A stretch of 64,000 bases of DNA from Streptomyces roseicoloratus (GCF_004117935.1 NZ_SDOY01000164.1:1-64000), one strand, 5' to 3'; numbered from the stretch's first letter, positions 49,401-57,919 are shown. Translations and numbers: made by a program. The notes: a model not told the origin generated them from the letters alone.

Positions 49401-50134
49401 TCGCCGCCGGCCTGCGCGTCGGCCGGCGTCGTGCCGCCCGCGGCCAGCACCGTCGTCACGACGGCGTCGGCGGTGCGGAGCGTCTCGATCAGCTCCGGCT
49501 CGGGCGCCCGCAGGGAGGCCACGTACAGGGCCTTGGCCTGCCCGCCCGCCTCCTCGATCGCGTCGCAGAGGGCGCCGACGAACGCGGTGTTGCCGCTCAT
49601 GTGGTGGGCGCGGTAGTAGAGCACGGCGACGGTGGGGCCGTCCGTGCTCTTCGGGGTCCGCTCCAGCGCCCCCCAGGTCGGGGCGGGCGCCGGGGCCTCG
49701 AAGCCGTGGCCGGTCAGCAGCACCGTGTCCGACAGGAAGCGGGCGAGCTGGGCGAGGTTGCCCGGGCCGCCGTGCGCCAGATACGCGTGCGCCTCGGTGG
49801 CGACGCCGACCGGGACGGTGGAGGAGCCCATCAGCTGGGCGTCCGGCGCCTGTTCGCCGCTGAGCACGACGACCGGCTTCCCGGCGGCGAGGACCGTGTC
49901 CAGGCCCTCCTGCCAGGAGCGGACGCCGCCGAGGAGGCGGACGACGACGAGTCCGGCGCCGTCGAGCAGCGCGGGAAGGTCGTCCTGGGGCAGCCGGGCG
50001 GGGTTGGCGTAACGCCACTCCACCGGGTTCGTGGTGTCCTCGCCCCCGCCCGCGGCGGCGTTCGCCGCGGCCGCGGCATTCGCCGCGCGGGCGCTGAGCA
50101 GGTCGGTGTCGGAGTGCGACAGCAGCAGGAGCAT
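46478..50134 (-). CDS. cobN: Cobaltochelatase subunit CobN
   Basis: A 1218-aa protein of the normal CobN length. It inserts Co2+ into hydrogenobyrinic acid a,c-diamide with CobS/CobT or ChlI/ChlD-type ATPase partners, none of which are in this window. Recognisable segments include PTVAVLYYRAHHMSGNTAF near 165, GKHGNLEWLPGKNAGLS near 535, and the C-terminal WGGYAYGRG...DYLFGYDATTGVVADWMYD region with GYKGAFELA. The late ETSRVFRARVVNPRWIEAM part is also typical. It follows a cobalamin riboswitch and starts at ATG 50134 after GGGCCTGAGC. Divergent cobG begins about 500 bp away. Confidence 0.95.
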   Translation of the reverse strand: MLLLLSHSDTDLLSARAANAAAAANAAAGGGEDTTNPVEWRYANPARLPQDDLPALLDGAGLVVVRLLGGVRSWQEGLDTVLAAGKPVVVLSGEQAPDAQLMGSSTVPVGVATEAHAYLAHGGPGNLAQLARFLSDTVLLTGHGFEAPAPAPTWGALERTPKSTDGPTVAVLYYRAHHMSGNTAFVGALCDAIEEAGGQAKALYVASLRAPEPELIETLRTADAVVTTVLAAGGTTPADAQAGGDEEAWDAGALAALDVPVLQALCLTGSRSAWEENDEGLSPLDAASQVAVPEFDGRLITVPFSFKEIDEDGLPAYVADAERAARVAGIAVRHARLRHIPNARKKLALVLSAYPTKHSRIGNAVGLDTPASAVALLRRLRAEGYDFGPEEDIPGLVSGDGDELIYALIEAGGHDQDWLTEEQLARNPVRIPAADYKRWYAELPRELREQVEEHWGPAPGEMFLDRSRNPEGDIVLAALRRGNLLVLIQPPRGFGENPIAIYHDPDLPPSHHYLAAYRWIAARAEDGGFGADAMVHLGKHGNLEWLPGKNAGLSAACGPDAALGDLPLVYPFLVNDPGEGTQAKRRVHATLVDHLVPPMARADSYGDIARLEQLLDEYAQISSMDPAKLPAIRAQIWTLIQAAKLDHDLGMADRPDDDGFDDFLLHVDGWLCEVKDAQIRDGLHVLGGAPAGEARVNLVLSILRARQIWGGTQALPGLREALGLDESAATRTTADEAEAKARELVEAMEAADWDPAAVAAVAAGYGPEVAAVLDFAAVQVVPRLAATTDELDHAVHALNGGFVPAGPSGSPLRGLVNVLPTGRNFYSVDPKAVPSRLAWETGQALADSLLTRYRDDNGAWPTSVGLSLWGTSAMRTAGDDVAEALALLGVRPLWDDASRRVNGLEPIPLAELGRPRIDVTLRISGFFRDAFPHVIGLLDDAVRLVAGLEDESAEDNHVRAHAQADLAEHGDERRATTRIFGSRPGTYGAGLLQLIDSRDWRTDADLAEVYTVWGGYAYGRGLEGRPARAEMESAYRRIAVAAKNTDTREHDIADSDDYFQYHGGMVATVRALRGTAPEAYIGDSTRPETVRTRTLVEETSRVFRARVVNPRWIEAMRRHGYKGAFELAATVDYLFGYDATTGVVADWMYDKLTQEYVLDAENQAFLKEANPWALHGIAERLLEAESRGMWEKPDPETLAALRQVFLETEGDLEGGDED

Positions 50135-50149
50135 GGCGAGCTCAGGCCC

Positions 50150-50290
50150 TTCCTCGGGGTTGTCCGCGCCCCGGGTGGTCGTAGGACGGCGGGAGTTCCT
50201 GACTCACCGGCCACCCGGAAACCCGGAGCCGGCTCACAGTGGCGGGACCGCGCCGGATTCTCACCGGGCTTCCTCCCCGGGGCCCTGGGA
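50150..50290 (-). ncRNA. Cobalamin riboswitch upstream of cobN
   Basis: On the minus strand: GGAAGCCCGGTGAGAATCCG (50253-50272), then GCGCGGTCCCGCCACTGTGA (to 50233), the classical AAGCC-GGTG-AATCC and GCCACTG B12-box core. A hairpin with GGCTCCGGGTTTCCGGGTGG follows before cobN. It is homologous to the element at 41470-41615 and should lower cobN expression when B12 is abundant. Edges are approximate. Confidence 0.9.
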
Positions 50291-50363
50291 CCCCATGCCG
50301 GTCTGCATCCTAGATCGTGCGGGAACGGTGACGGGCGGAGACGTGACGTCGACCGAGTCACAC

Positions 50364-50437
50364 CGGCGGGGCCGGGCGCCTTCGAACCCGTCGTCGCCGG
50401 CGGCGGGGCCGGGCGCCTTCGAACCCGCCGTCGCCGG
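50364..50437 (+). repeat. 37-bp tandem repeat between cobN and cobG
   Basis: Two 37-bp units (50364-50400 and 50401-50437), starting CGGCGGGGCCGGGCGCC, differ at about two positions. Further short degenerate units (TCCCGGCCCTCCCG, GTCGCCGGCTGCGGCCGG) continue to about 50590. The block lies between the riboswitch and cobG. No gene is seen. Confidence 0.75.
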
Positions 50438-50649
50438 CTTGCCGTCCTCTTCGACTTCCCGGGTTCCCGGCCCTCCCGTTCCCGGCACTCCCGCTCCCGG
50501 CCTTCCCGTTCTCGGCCCTCCCGCCGTCGCCGGCTGCGGCCGGCCCTCCCGCTCCCGGCCCTCCCGCCGTCGCCGGCTGCGGCCGGCGTGGGGTGTGGCG
50601 TCGTCCACAGCACGGGGAAGGCGTTCCGCCCGTGGGTATGCTCGCCGCC

Positions 50650-52110
50650 ATGCCGGCCACCCCTCACGCCTCGTCCCGGCGGGACGAACCGCTCATACGG
50701 GACCGCGGTGACGCATGCCCGGGGGCGTTGCGCCTGCACCGCGCCGACGACGGCTTCCTCGCCCGACTCCGCCTGCCCGGCGGGAGACTGACCGGGCGTC
50801 AGGTGGAGCTCCTGGCCGATGCGGCCGAGCGTCTCGGGGACGGCGGCATCAGCATCACCTCGCGGGGGAACGCCGAGCTGCGGGGCCTGCGGGACGGCTG
50901 TGGTGGTGAGCTCGCGGCGCTCCTGGAAGAGGGCGGGCTGTTGCCCTCGCCCACCCATGAGCGGGTCCGCAACATCGTCGCCTCGCCGGCCGCGGGCCTG
51001 GACGGACTCGGTTGCGCGGACGTGCAGTTGTGGGTCCGCGAGCTGGACGCGCTGCTGTGCGGCGAGCCGTGGGCCGCGGGACTTTCCGGGCGTTTCCTCT
51101 TCGTGCTCGACGACGGCCGCGGCGATGTCGCCGGGCTCGGCGGCGATGTGACCTTGGTCGCAGCGGACGACCCGCACGCGGACGACGACGGGCGTGGGGC
51201 GGGGCCGCACGCGCTCGTGCGCCTCGGCCCCCAGGCCTTCCGCGTGGCCGCCGCCGACGCGCCGCGCGCCGCGCTCGCCGCGGCCGGCGCGTTCCTGCGG
51301 GCCGCCGAGGAGGCCGGCAACGGCGCCTGGCGGGTACGGGAACTGCCCGGGGGCCACATACCGGACCTGGCCGGCGCCCTGGCGCGGGCCGGCATCACGG
51401 CGGACCCCATGACGGAGGCCGCGGCGCACCCCGTGGCCGACGCCCGGACGCCGCACCGCGACCCGCGGGGCACCCGTCCGCACGGCACCGGTCCGCACGG
51501 CACCGGCCCGCACGCCGGCCCCCTCGTACCCGGCCCGCTCGTACCCGGCCCGCTAGGCGGCGGTGCCGCCACGGTCGCCGACGCGGTGTCTGCGGCAGGG
51601 GCGGGCACCGGCGCCAGCAGCTCCGACTCGGACACCGGTGCCGACACCGGCACCGACTCCAGCACCACCGCCGGCACCGGCGCCGTGTACGTCCTCGCGC
51701 CGCTCGGGCGGCTGACCGCCGTCCAGTTGCGGGCGCTGTTGCCCGCCGACGAGGTGCGGCTCACGCCCTGGCGCGGTGTGGTCGTGCGGACGGACCCCGC
51801 TCGGCTCCCGGAGCTGGCGGCGTGCGGTCTCGTCACCCGCCCCGACGCCCCCGGCGCCGGTGTCACCGCCTGCACCGGCCGGCCCGGCTGCGCCAAGTCC
51901 CTCGCGGACGTACGGGCGGAGGCGGCGCGCGCGCCCGCGGGCCGGCTGCCCGTGCACTTCTCCGGGTGCGAGCGGCGCTGCGGCCATCCGCACGGCACGT
52001 GGGTGGACGTCCTCGCCACCGGCGACGGCGACTACCTGGTGGACGGCGCCCCGACCCCCCGTACCTCCCTGCCCGAGGCCGTGGCCACGGCCCGCACGAC
52101 GACGAGATGA
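50650..52110 (+). CDS. cobG: Precorrin-3B synthase CobG
   Basis: A 486-aa nitrite/sulfite-reductase-like enzyme that hydroxylates precorrin-3A in the aerobic B12 path, consistent with an O2-using organism. It has the N-terminal half-domain (GALRLHRADDGFLARLRLPGG and ISITSRGNAELRGL) and the siroheme/4Fe-4S site with four Cys in ACTGRPGCAKS and FSGCERRCGHP. A low-complexity linker (about 275-345; HGTGPHGTGPH, VPGPLVPGPL, Ser/Thr/Gly runs) joins the halves. ATG 50650 follows a TATGCT element by 8 bases, so a leaderless mRNA is possible; ATG 50638 is an alternative. It overlaps cobH by 4 bases. Confidence 0.9.
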   Translation: MPATPHASSRRDEPLIRDRGDACPGALRLHRADDGFLARLRLPGGRLTGRQVELLADAAERLGDGGISITSRGNAELRGLRDGCGGELAALLEEGGLLPSPTHERVRNIVASPAAGLDGLGCADVQLWVRELDALLCGEPWAAGLSGRFLFVLDDGRGDVAGLGGDVTLVAADDPHADDDGRGAGPHALVRLGPQAFRVAAADAPRAALAAAGAFLRAAEEAGNGAWRVRELPGGHIPDLAGALARAGITADPMTEAAAHPVADARTPHRDPRGTRPHGTGPHGTGPHAGPLVPGPLVPGPLGGGAATVADAVSAAGAGTGASSSDSDTGADTGTDSSTTAGTGAVYVLAPLGRLTAVQLRALLPADEVRLTPWRGVVVRTDPARLPELAACGLVTRPDAPGAGVTACTGRPGCAKSLADVRAEAARAPAGRLPVHFSGCERRCGHPHGTWVDVLATGDGDYLVDGAPTPRTSLPEAVATARTTTR

Positions 52111-52760
52111 GCGAGAGCAACAGGATGTTCGAGTACGAGAAGGACGGCGCGGAGATCTACCGCCGTTCCTTTGCCACGATCCGCGCCGAGGCGGACCTCG
52201 CGGACCTGCCCGACGACGTCGCCACCGTCGCCGTGCGGATGATCCACGCGTGCGGCATGACGGACCTCGTCCGGGACCTCGCGTACTCCCCCGGTGTCGT
52301 CTCGGCCGCCCGCGCCGCGCTGCGCGCCGGCGCGCCGATCCTGTGCGACGCGCAGATGGTGGCGAGCGGTGTCACCCGCAAGCGGCTGCCCGCCGACAAC
52401 GACGTGCTGTGCACGCTGTCGGACCCGGCGGTGCCGGGGCTGGCCGCGGAGCTCGGCACGACCCGGTCGGCGGCGGCGATGGAGCTGTGGCGGGACCGTC
52501 TCGAGGGCTCGGTCGTCGCGATCGGCAACGCGCCGACGGCGCTGTTCCACCTCCTGGAGATGGTCGCGAAGGGCGCGGGCCGCCCGGCGGCCGTCCTCGG
52601 CATCCCGGTCGGCTTCATCGGCGCCGCCGAGTCGAAGGACGCGCTCGCGGCGAACGGCCTCGGCCTGGAGTACCTGGTGGTCCGCGGCCGGCGCGGCGGC
52701 AGCGCCATGACGGCGGCCGCGCTCAACGCCCTCGCGCACGAAGCGGAGATCCAGAAGTGA
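52107..52760 (+). CDS. cobH: Precorrin-8X methylmutase CobH
   Basis: A 217-aa enzyme that moves the C-11 methyl group to C-12, giving hydrogenobyrinic acid. Family landmarks are RMIHACGMTDLVRDLAYSPG, APILCDAQMVASGVTR (with the catalytic His in IHACG), AIGNAPTALFHLLEM and GIPVGFIGAAESKDAL. ATG 52107 overlaps the cobG stop (ATGA), and the end overlaps cobIJ (GTGA), so the three are translated as one unit. Confidence 0.95.
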   Translation: MSESNRMFEYEKDGAEIYRRSFATIRAEADLADLPDDVATVAVRMIHACGMTDLVRDLAYSPGVVSAARAALRAGAPILCDAQMVASGVTRKRLPADNDVLCTLSDPAVPGLAAELGTTRSAAAMELWRDRLEGSVVAIGNAPTALFHLLEMVAKGAGRPAAVLGIPVGFIGAAESKDALAANGLGLEYLVVRGRRGGSAMTAAALNALAHEAEIQK

Positions 52761-54241
52761 CCGGAAAGCTGTACGGGGTCGGTCTCGGGCCCGGGGACCC
52801 GAACCTGATGACGGTGGCGGCCGTGAAGGCCATCGCCGAGGCGGACGTCGTCGCCTACCACTCGGCCCGGCACGGCCGGTCCATCGCGCGTTCCATCGCG
52901 GCCGAGCACATCCGCGAGGACCACGTGGAGGAGCGGCTGATGTACCCGCTCACCGTGGAGACGACGGACCACCCGGGCGGCTACCGGGGCGCGCTCGACG
53001 ACTTCTACGAGGAGGCGGCGGCGCGGCTCGCCGCGCACCTCGACGCGGGCCGCACGGTCGCCGTCCTCGCCGAGGGCGACCCGCTGTTCTACGGCTCGTA
53101 CCAGCACATGCACAAGCGGCTGGCGCACCGCTACGACACGACCGTCATCCCCGGCGTCACGTCCGTGAGCGCCGCGGCGGCCCGGCTCGGGGAGCCGCTG
53201 TGCGAGGCGGAGGAGGTGCTGACGATCGTGCCCGGCACGCTGCCGGAGGACGAGCTGACGGCGCGCCTCGCGGGCACGGACTCGGCGGTGGTCATGAAGC
53301 TCGGCCGGACCTTCCCGGCCGTGAAGCGGGCGCTGGAGCGGGCCGGCCGGCTGGAGGACGCGCGGTACGTGGAGCGGGCGTTCATGCCGGGCGAGCGCAC
53401 CGGGCCGCTGGCCGAGGTGGACCCGGAGTCGGTCCCGTACTTCTCGGTGGCCGTGCTGCCCTCCCGCATCGACGCGCAGCCGCCGGTACGGGAGCGGGGC
53501 GAGGTCGTGGTGGTGGGCACCGGCCCGGCGGGCGCGCCGTGGCTGACGCCGGAGTCGCGCGGCGCGCTGCTCAACGCCGACGACCTGGTCGGCTACACCA
53601 CCTACCTGGACCGCGTCCCGGTGCTCCGCGCCTCGCAGCGCCGGCACGGCTCGGACAACAAGGTGGAGTCGGAGCGCGCCGAGTTCGCCCTGGACCTGGC
53701 GCGGCGCGGCCGGCGCGTCGCCGTCGTGTCGGGCGGCGACCCGGGGGTCTTCGCGATGGCGACGGCGGTCCTGGAGGTGGCGTCGGAGGAGCGCTACGCG
53801 GACGTTCCGGTACGGGTCCTCCCGGGCGTGACCGCCGCGAACGCCGCCGCTGCCGCGGCGGGCGCGCCGCTGGGCCACGACTACGCGACGATCTCCCTCT
53901 CCGACCGCCTCAAGCCGTGGGAGGTCATCGCCGGCCGGCTGCGCGCGGCAGCGGAGGCCGACCTGGTCCTGGCGATCTACAACCCGGGCTCCAAGTCCCG
54001 CACGCACCAGGTGGCGGCGGCCCGCGACCTCCTCCTGGAGGTCCGCTCCCCGGACACCCCGGTCGTCGTGGCCCGCGACGTCGGCGGCCCCGAGCAGTCG
54101 GTCCGCGTCCTCACCCTGAAGACCCTGGACCCGGCGGAGGTCGACATGCGCACCCTCCTGCTGATCGGCTCCTCCCAGACCCGCACCACGGAACGCGCGG
54201 ACGGCCGCACGATCGCCTGGACCCCCCGCCGCTACGGCTGA
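52757..54241 (+). CDS. cobIJ: Fused precorrin-2 C20- and precorrin-3B C17-methyltransferase (CobI-CobJ)
   Basis: A 494-aa fusion of two SAM-dependent tetrapyrrole methylases. The CobI part (1-240) begins KLYGVGLGPGDPNLMTV and has VLAEGDPLFYGSYQHM. The CobJ part (about 250-494) begins EVVVVGTGPAGAPWLTPE, with VVSGGDPGVFAMATAVLE and LPGVTAANAAAAAAGAPLGHD. CobI acts before CobG and CobJ just after it, so the operon covers consecutive steps. The GTG start overlaps the cobH stop. The fused form is common in actinobacteria. Confidence 0.95.
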   Translation: MTGKLYGVGLGPGDPNLMTVAAVKAIAEADVVAYHSARHGRSIARSIAAEHIREDHVEERLMYPLTVETTDHPGGYRGALDDFYEEAAARLAAHLDAGRTVAVLAEGDPLFYGSYQHMHKRLAHRYDTTVIPGVTSVSAAAARLGEPLCEAEEVLTIVPGTLPEDELTARLAGTDSAVVMKLGRTFPAVKRALERAGRLEDARYVERAFMPGERTGPLAEVDPESVPYFSVAVLPSRIDAQPPVRERGEVVVVGTGPAGAPWLTPESRGALLNADDLVGYTTYLDRVPVLRASQRRHGSDNKVESERAEFALDLARRGRRVAVVSGGDPGVFAMATAVLEVASEERYADVPVRVLPGVTAANAAAAAAGAPLGHDYATISLSDRLKPWEVIAGRLRAAAEADLVLAIYNPGSKSRTHQVAAARDLLLEVRSPDTPVVVARDVGGPEQSVRVLTLKTLDPAEVDMRTLLLIGSSQTRTTERADGRTIAWTPRRYG

Positions 54242-54329
54242 CCGCACGCGCCCCGGCACGGCCCCGGCCGGGGGTCGGGCGCGGGGCGCGGGGCGGCCCG
54301 GAGACCGATCCGGGCCGGTGGGTGCGTCC

Positions 54330-55145
54330 CTACGCCCTGCCGCCGGCCGGCAGCCGGGTCCGTACCCACTCCGCGGCTTCCTCCGGCGTCGTCGCCGTCG
54401 TCACACCCTCCGGGACCGGCGGGCGGCGGACGACGACGACCGGGACGCCGGCCTCGCGGGCGGCGGTCAGCTTGGGGGCGGTCGCCGCGCCGCCGCTGTC
54501 CTTGGTGACGAGGACGTCGACCCGGTGGCGGCGGAGCAGTTCGCGCTCGCCGTCCAGGGTGAACGGGCCCCGGTCCAGGAGGACTTCGGTGCGCGCGGGC
54601 ATCGGTGCGTCCGGTGCGTCGACGGAGCGGACCAGGAACCACTCGGGCCGTCCCGCGAACGCGGCCAGGCCCATGCGGCCGGTGGTGAGGAAGACCCGCT
54701 CGCCGAGCCCGTCCAGTGCCGCCGCGGCCGCGTCCAGGGACGCCACCTCGTGCCAGTCGTCACCGTCGACCGGGACCCAGCCGGGGCGGCGCAGCGCCAG
54801 CAGGGGAACATGGGCGGTGGCGGCCGCCGCGGCCGCGTTGAAACTGATCCGCTCGGCGAAGGGATGGGTGGCGTCGATGACCGCGTCCACGGCGTGCTCC
54901 CGCAGCCACCCCGCGAGCCCCTCCGGCCCGCCGAACCCGCCGATCCGCACCTCCCCGGCCGGCAGCCGGGGCGCCGCGACCCGCCCGGCGAGCGAACTCG
55001 TCACGCGGAGCCCCGGGGCGACGGCGTCCCGCGGTCCGGCGGTGTCCCCGCGCCCCGTGGCGCGGACCGCCGCCGCGTCGTGCAACAGGCCGGCCAGCGC
55101 GCGGGCCTCGGTGGTGCCGCCGAGGATGAGTACGTGCGGGGACAT
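54330..55145 (-). CDS. cobK: Precorrin-6A reductase CobK
   Basis: A 271-aa Rossmann-fold NADPH enzyme that reduces precorrin-6A. It starts SPHVLILGGTTEARALAGLL and has VDAVIDATHPFAERIS, VFLTTGRMGLAAFAG and DVLVTKDSGGAATAPKL, all family landmarks. ATG 55145 is 21 bp from the divergent cbiD start, so the two promoters must be packed into or inside the genes. It is convergent with cobIJ. Confidence 0.93.
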   Translation of the reverse strand: MSPHVLILGGTTEARALAGLLHDAAAVRATGRGDTAGPRDAVAPGLRVTSSLAGRVAAPRLPAGEVRIGGFGGPEGLAGWLREHAVDAVIDATHPFAERISFNAAAAAATAHVPLLALRRPGWVPVDGDDWHEVASLDAAAAALDGLGERVFLTTGRMGLAAFAGRPEWFLVRSVDAPDAPMPARTEVLLDRGPFTLDGERELLRRHRVDVLVTKDSGGAATAPKLTAAREAGVPVVVVRRPPVPEGVTTATTPEEAAEWVRTRLPAGGRA

Positions 55146-55166
55146 GGGAATCCTGGGAGTCCGTTC

Positions 55167-56282
55167 ATGAGTTCCGGCGGGCGTGCGGCCCAACTCAAGC
55201 ACACCGGTCTGCGCCCCGGCTGGACGACCGGCGCCTGTGCGACGGCGGCCACGGCCGCCGCGTACACCGCGCTGCTCACCGGCGACTTCCCGGACCCGGT
55301 GACGATCACCCTGCCCAGGGGGCACACGCCGTCCTTCGCGCTGGCCGCCGAGTCCCTCGCGGACGGCGCGGCCATGGCCGGGGTCGTGAAGGACGCGGGC
55401 GACGACCCGGACGTCACGCACGGCGCGCTGGTCCGCTCGACGGTACGGCTGCTGCCGCCGGGCTCGGGCGTCGTCTTCCGGGCGGGCGAGGGCGTCGGTA
55501 CGGTCACGCTGCCCGGCCTGCCGCTGGACGTGGGCGAACCGGCGATCAACCCGGTCCCCCGCCGGATGATGCGCGACCACGTCGCCGAGGTCGCCGCCGC
55601 CCACGGCGGCACCGGCGACGTCGAGATCACGATCTCCGTCGACCACGGTGCCGAGATCGCCCGCTCCACCTGGAACCCGCGGATCGGCATCCTCGGCGGC
55701 CTGTCGATCCTCGGCACGACCGGCGTCGTCGTCCCCTACTCCTGCTCGGCCTGGATCGACTCGATCCGCCGCGGCGTCGACGTGGCGCGCGCGGGCGGAC
55801 TCACGCACGTGGCCGGCTGCACGGGTTCGACGTCGGAGCGCACGGTGACGTCGCTGTACGACCTGCCGGAGATCGCCCTGCTCGACATGGGCGACTTCGC
55901 GGGCGCCGTCCTGAAGTACGTCCGGCGCCATCCCGTGGACCGGCTGACCGTCTGCGGCGGCTTCGCGAAGCTGTCCAAGCTGGCGGCGGGCCACCTGGAC
56001 CTGCACTCGGCCCGCTCGCAGGTCGACAAGTCCTTCCTGGCCGACCTGGCCCGTACGGGCGGGGCCTCCGAGGCGCTGGCGGCGGAGATCGCCGCCGCCA
56101 ACACCGGTCTCGCCGCCCTCCGCCTCTGCGAGGCCGCCGGCGTCCCGCTGGGCGACCTGGTCGCCGCCCGCGCCCGCGACGAGGCCCTGTCGGTCCTGCG
56201 CGGCGCGCCGGTGGCGGTGGACGTGGTGTGCATCGACCGGGCGGGCACGGTGGTGGGCCGGTCGGCGGTGGCGGGGCCGTGA
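55167..56282 (+). CDS. cbiD: Cobalt-precorrin-5B C1-methyltransferase CbiD
   Basis: A 371-aa methyltransferase with LRPGWTTGACATAATAAAY, VVVPYSCSAWIDSIRRGVDV, AGCTGSTSE and VCGGFAKLSKLAAGHLDLHS, which identify CbiD. CbiD is typical of the anaerobic route; in actinobacteria it takes the place of CobF in an otherwise aerobic set, as seems the case here with CobG present. ATG 55167 with GGGAG 9 bases before. A GNAT gene follows after 69 bp. Confidence 0.93.
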   Translation: MSSGGRAAQLKHTGLRPGWTTGACATAATAAAYTALLTGDFPDPVTITLPRGHTPSFALAAESLADGAAMAGVVKDAGDDPDVTHGALVRSTVRLLPPGSGVVFRAGEGVGTVTLPGLPLDVGEPAINPVPRRMMRDHVAEVAAAHGGTGDVEITISVDHGAEIARSTWNPRIGILGGLSILGTTGVVVPYSCSAWIDSIRRGVDVARAGGLTHVAGCTGSTSERTVTSLYDLPEIALLDMGDFAGAVLKYVRRHPVDRLTVCGGFAKLSKLAAGHLDLHSARSQVDKSFLADLARTGGASEALAAEIAAANTGLAALRLCEAAGVPLGDLVAARARDEALSVLRGAPVAVDVVCIDRAGTVVGRSAVAGP

Positions 56283-56351
56283 CCGGCCCCGAGCCGGCGA
56301 CGGGACCGTAAACGCCACGACAAGTGCCCGGCCGGGAAGGAGAATTCCCGG

Positions 56352-56912
56352 ATGACCGACTTCTCGCACAAGCCCACCCTCACCGGCGACCTCGTCGTCC
56401 TCCGGCCCGTCACCGAGGACGACGTCCCCGCCCTCCTCCCGATGCTGCGCGACCCCGAGATCGCCCGGCTCACCGGCTCGCACGGGGACGTCGAGGAGTC
56501 CGCGCTGCGCGCCTGGTACGGCTCGCGGGGCGTCCAGACCAACCGGCTCGACCTCGCGGTCGTCGAGCGCGCGACCGGCCGGGTGGTCGGCGAGGCGGTC
56601 CTGAACGAGTGGGACCGGGCGAACGAGAGCTGCGCCTTCCGGATCGCCCTGTCCCCGGACACCGTCGGCCGCGGCCTCGGCACCGAGGCCACCCGCCTGA
56701 TCGTCGGCCACGCCTTCGAGACCCTCGGCCTCTACCGCGTCTGGCTGGAGGTCTACGCCTTCAACCCGCGTGCCCGCCGCGCCTACGAGAAGGCCGGCTT
56801 CCGCCCGGAGGGGGTGCTGCGCGGGGCGCTGCTGTGGGAGGGCGAGCGGGTGGACGCGGTGCTGATGGCGGCGCTGGCACCGGAGTGGCGCGCGGGGATC
56901 ACTCCGGCCTGA
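56352..56912 (+). CDS. GNAT N-acetyltransferase (RimJ/RimL type)
   Basis: A 186-aa acetyltransferase: GDLVVLRPVTEDDVPALLPML at the N terminus, VVGEAVLNEWDRANESCAFRIAL, the acetyl-CoA loop GRGLGTEATRLIV (about 119-131), then LGLYRVWLEVYAFNPRARRAYEKAGF. It acetylates protein N termini or small amines; the substrate is unknown. ATG 56352 follows GAAGGAGAATTCC. It lies downstream of cbiD and may be cotranscribed, but no B12 role is evident. Confidence 0.9.
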   Translation: MTDFSHKPTLTGDLVVLRPVTEDDVPALLPMLRDPEIARLTGSHGDVEESALRAWYGSRGVQTNRLDLAVVERATGRVVGEAVLNEWDRANESCAFRIALSPDTVGRGLGTEATRLIVGHAFETLGLYRVWLEVYAFNPRARRAYEKAGFRPEGVLRGALLWEGERVDAVLMAALAPEWRAGITPA

Positions 56913-56964
56913 GCGCGCGGGGCACGGCGCGGCGCTCGTGTCCGCCGTGGGCTTCGGCGAGTGC

Positions 56965-57027
56965 GGCGCGTTCGGCGCGTTCGGCGCGTTCGGCGCGTTC
57001 GGCGCGTTCGGCGCGTTCGGCGCGTTC
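56965..57027 (+). repeat. 9-bp tandem repeat (GGCGCGTTC)7
   Basis: Seven perfect copies of GGCGCGTTC followed by a degenerate one. It lies between convergent genes and is non-coding. The 9-bp period would keep frame if translated (Gly-Ala-Phe), but there is no gene start before it. Confidence 0.9.
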
Positions 57028-57070
57028 GGCGCGGCCTGCGGCCGGCCCGCCCGCGGTGAGCGCCCCGTGC

Positions 57071-57817
57071 TCACGCCTCCAGACAGTCGACGACGTCCCC
57101 GGGTGACGGATAGCCGATCCCGGCGATGTCTCCGGCGAGGTCGGCGAGTGACGCGTCGGGGTTGAGCGCCGCCACGACCTCGCTCGTCAGCGGCTCCAGC
57201 GCGAGGACGTGGCGCACGGCCCGGACGTCGACCTCCGTCTCGTAGTAGTAGGAGGCCCACGCCGCGTACGCCTCCGCCGAGCGGTCGACGAGCAGCTCGA
57301 AGAGGTGACCGGCGCCGTCCGCGTCACCGTCGGCGTCGCCCCCGGTGGGGAAGTCGACGGTGCCGGTGCGCCACACGGGGTCGGACGGCTCACGCCACAG
57401 GCAGCACGTGACCGTCAGGACGCCGTCCTCCTCGCAGAACGCCGGCTCCGTCACGTACGGGCGGAAGGCGTCCGGTACGGAATCGAGGACGCCCGGCCAC
57501 GGTTCGGGGTCGTCCCTGCGGGCCCACGGGCTCATCGGCGATTCGTGGTCGAAGCCACGGACGTACGCGCCGGAGGCGGAGAAGACGACGGCGTACTCGT
57601 CGCCCGAGCCGTTCCGCATCGAGGCGAGCGCCTCCCCGTCGCCGTCCCCGTCGACGTCCCCGTCGCCGTCGCCCCAGTGGGCGTCGAAGGAGTAGTACCG
57701 CCCGTCCCACTCCGGGCTCAGCACCGCGTCCAGCATCGCGAGCCCCCGGCAGTGGTCGCGCAGTTCCCCGATGCCCGGCAGCGCCCGGGCCACGTCGTAG
57801 ACGGTCACGTGGCCCAT
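57071..57817 (-). CDS. Hypothetical acidic protein
   Basis: A 248-aa soluble, acidic protein of no family known to me. The N-terminal part has VTVYDVARALPGIGELRDHCRGLAMLDAVL; the next section contains WDGRYYSFDAHWGDGDGDVDGDGDGEA with a GD-repeat (18-bp type); the middle has SPMSPWARRDDPEPWPGVLDSVP. The end has HVLALEPLTSEVVAALNPDASLADLAG. It may be an SMI1/KNR4-like or immunity-type protein, but motifs are insufficient. ATG 57817 is chosen over 57856 as it starts the first strand directly. Confidence 0.6.
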   Translation of the reverse strand: MGHVTVYDVARALPGIGELRDHCRGLAMLDAVLSPEWDGRYYSFDAHWGDGDGDVDGDGDGEALASMRNGSGDEYAVVFSASGAYVRGFDHESPMSPWARRDDPEPWPGVLDSVPDAFRPYVTEPAFCEEDGVLTVTCCLWREPSDPVWRTGTVDFPTGGDADGDADGAGHLFELLVDRSAEAYAAWASYYYETEVDVRAVRHVLALEPLTSEVVAALNPDASLADLAGDIAGIGYPSPGDVVDCLEA

Positions 57818-57919
57818 TGCAGCGCACGGCACCGACAGCCGACGTGCGGGCTCCACCCGCCGACCCTAGGCTCGGCAGGGCAAAGCCCCCACAACGGTCA
57901 TCGAACGGGAGGTATCCCC

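Noticed and set aside
50300..50650. Cobalamin riboswitch for cobG
   Set aside because: The B12-box lies on the minus strand only and points to cobN; no plus-strand core was found before cobG.
46610..50791. 1393-aa open frame on the plus strand
   Set aside because: It lies almost wholly antisense to cobN, has the Arg/Val/Gly-rich composition of a shadow frame, and no domain.
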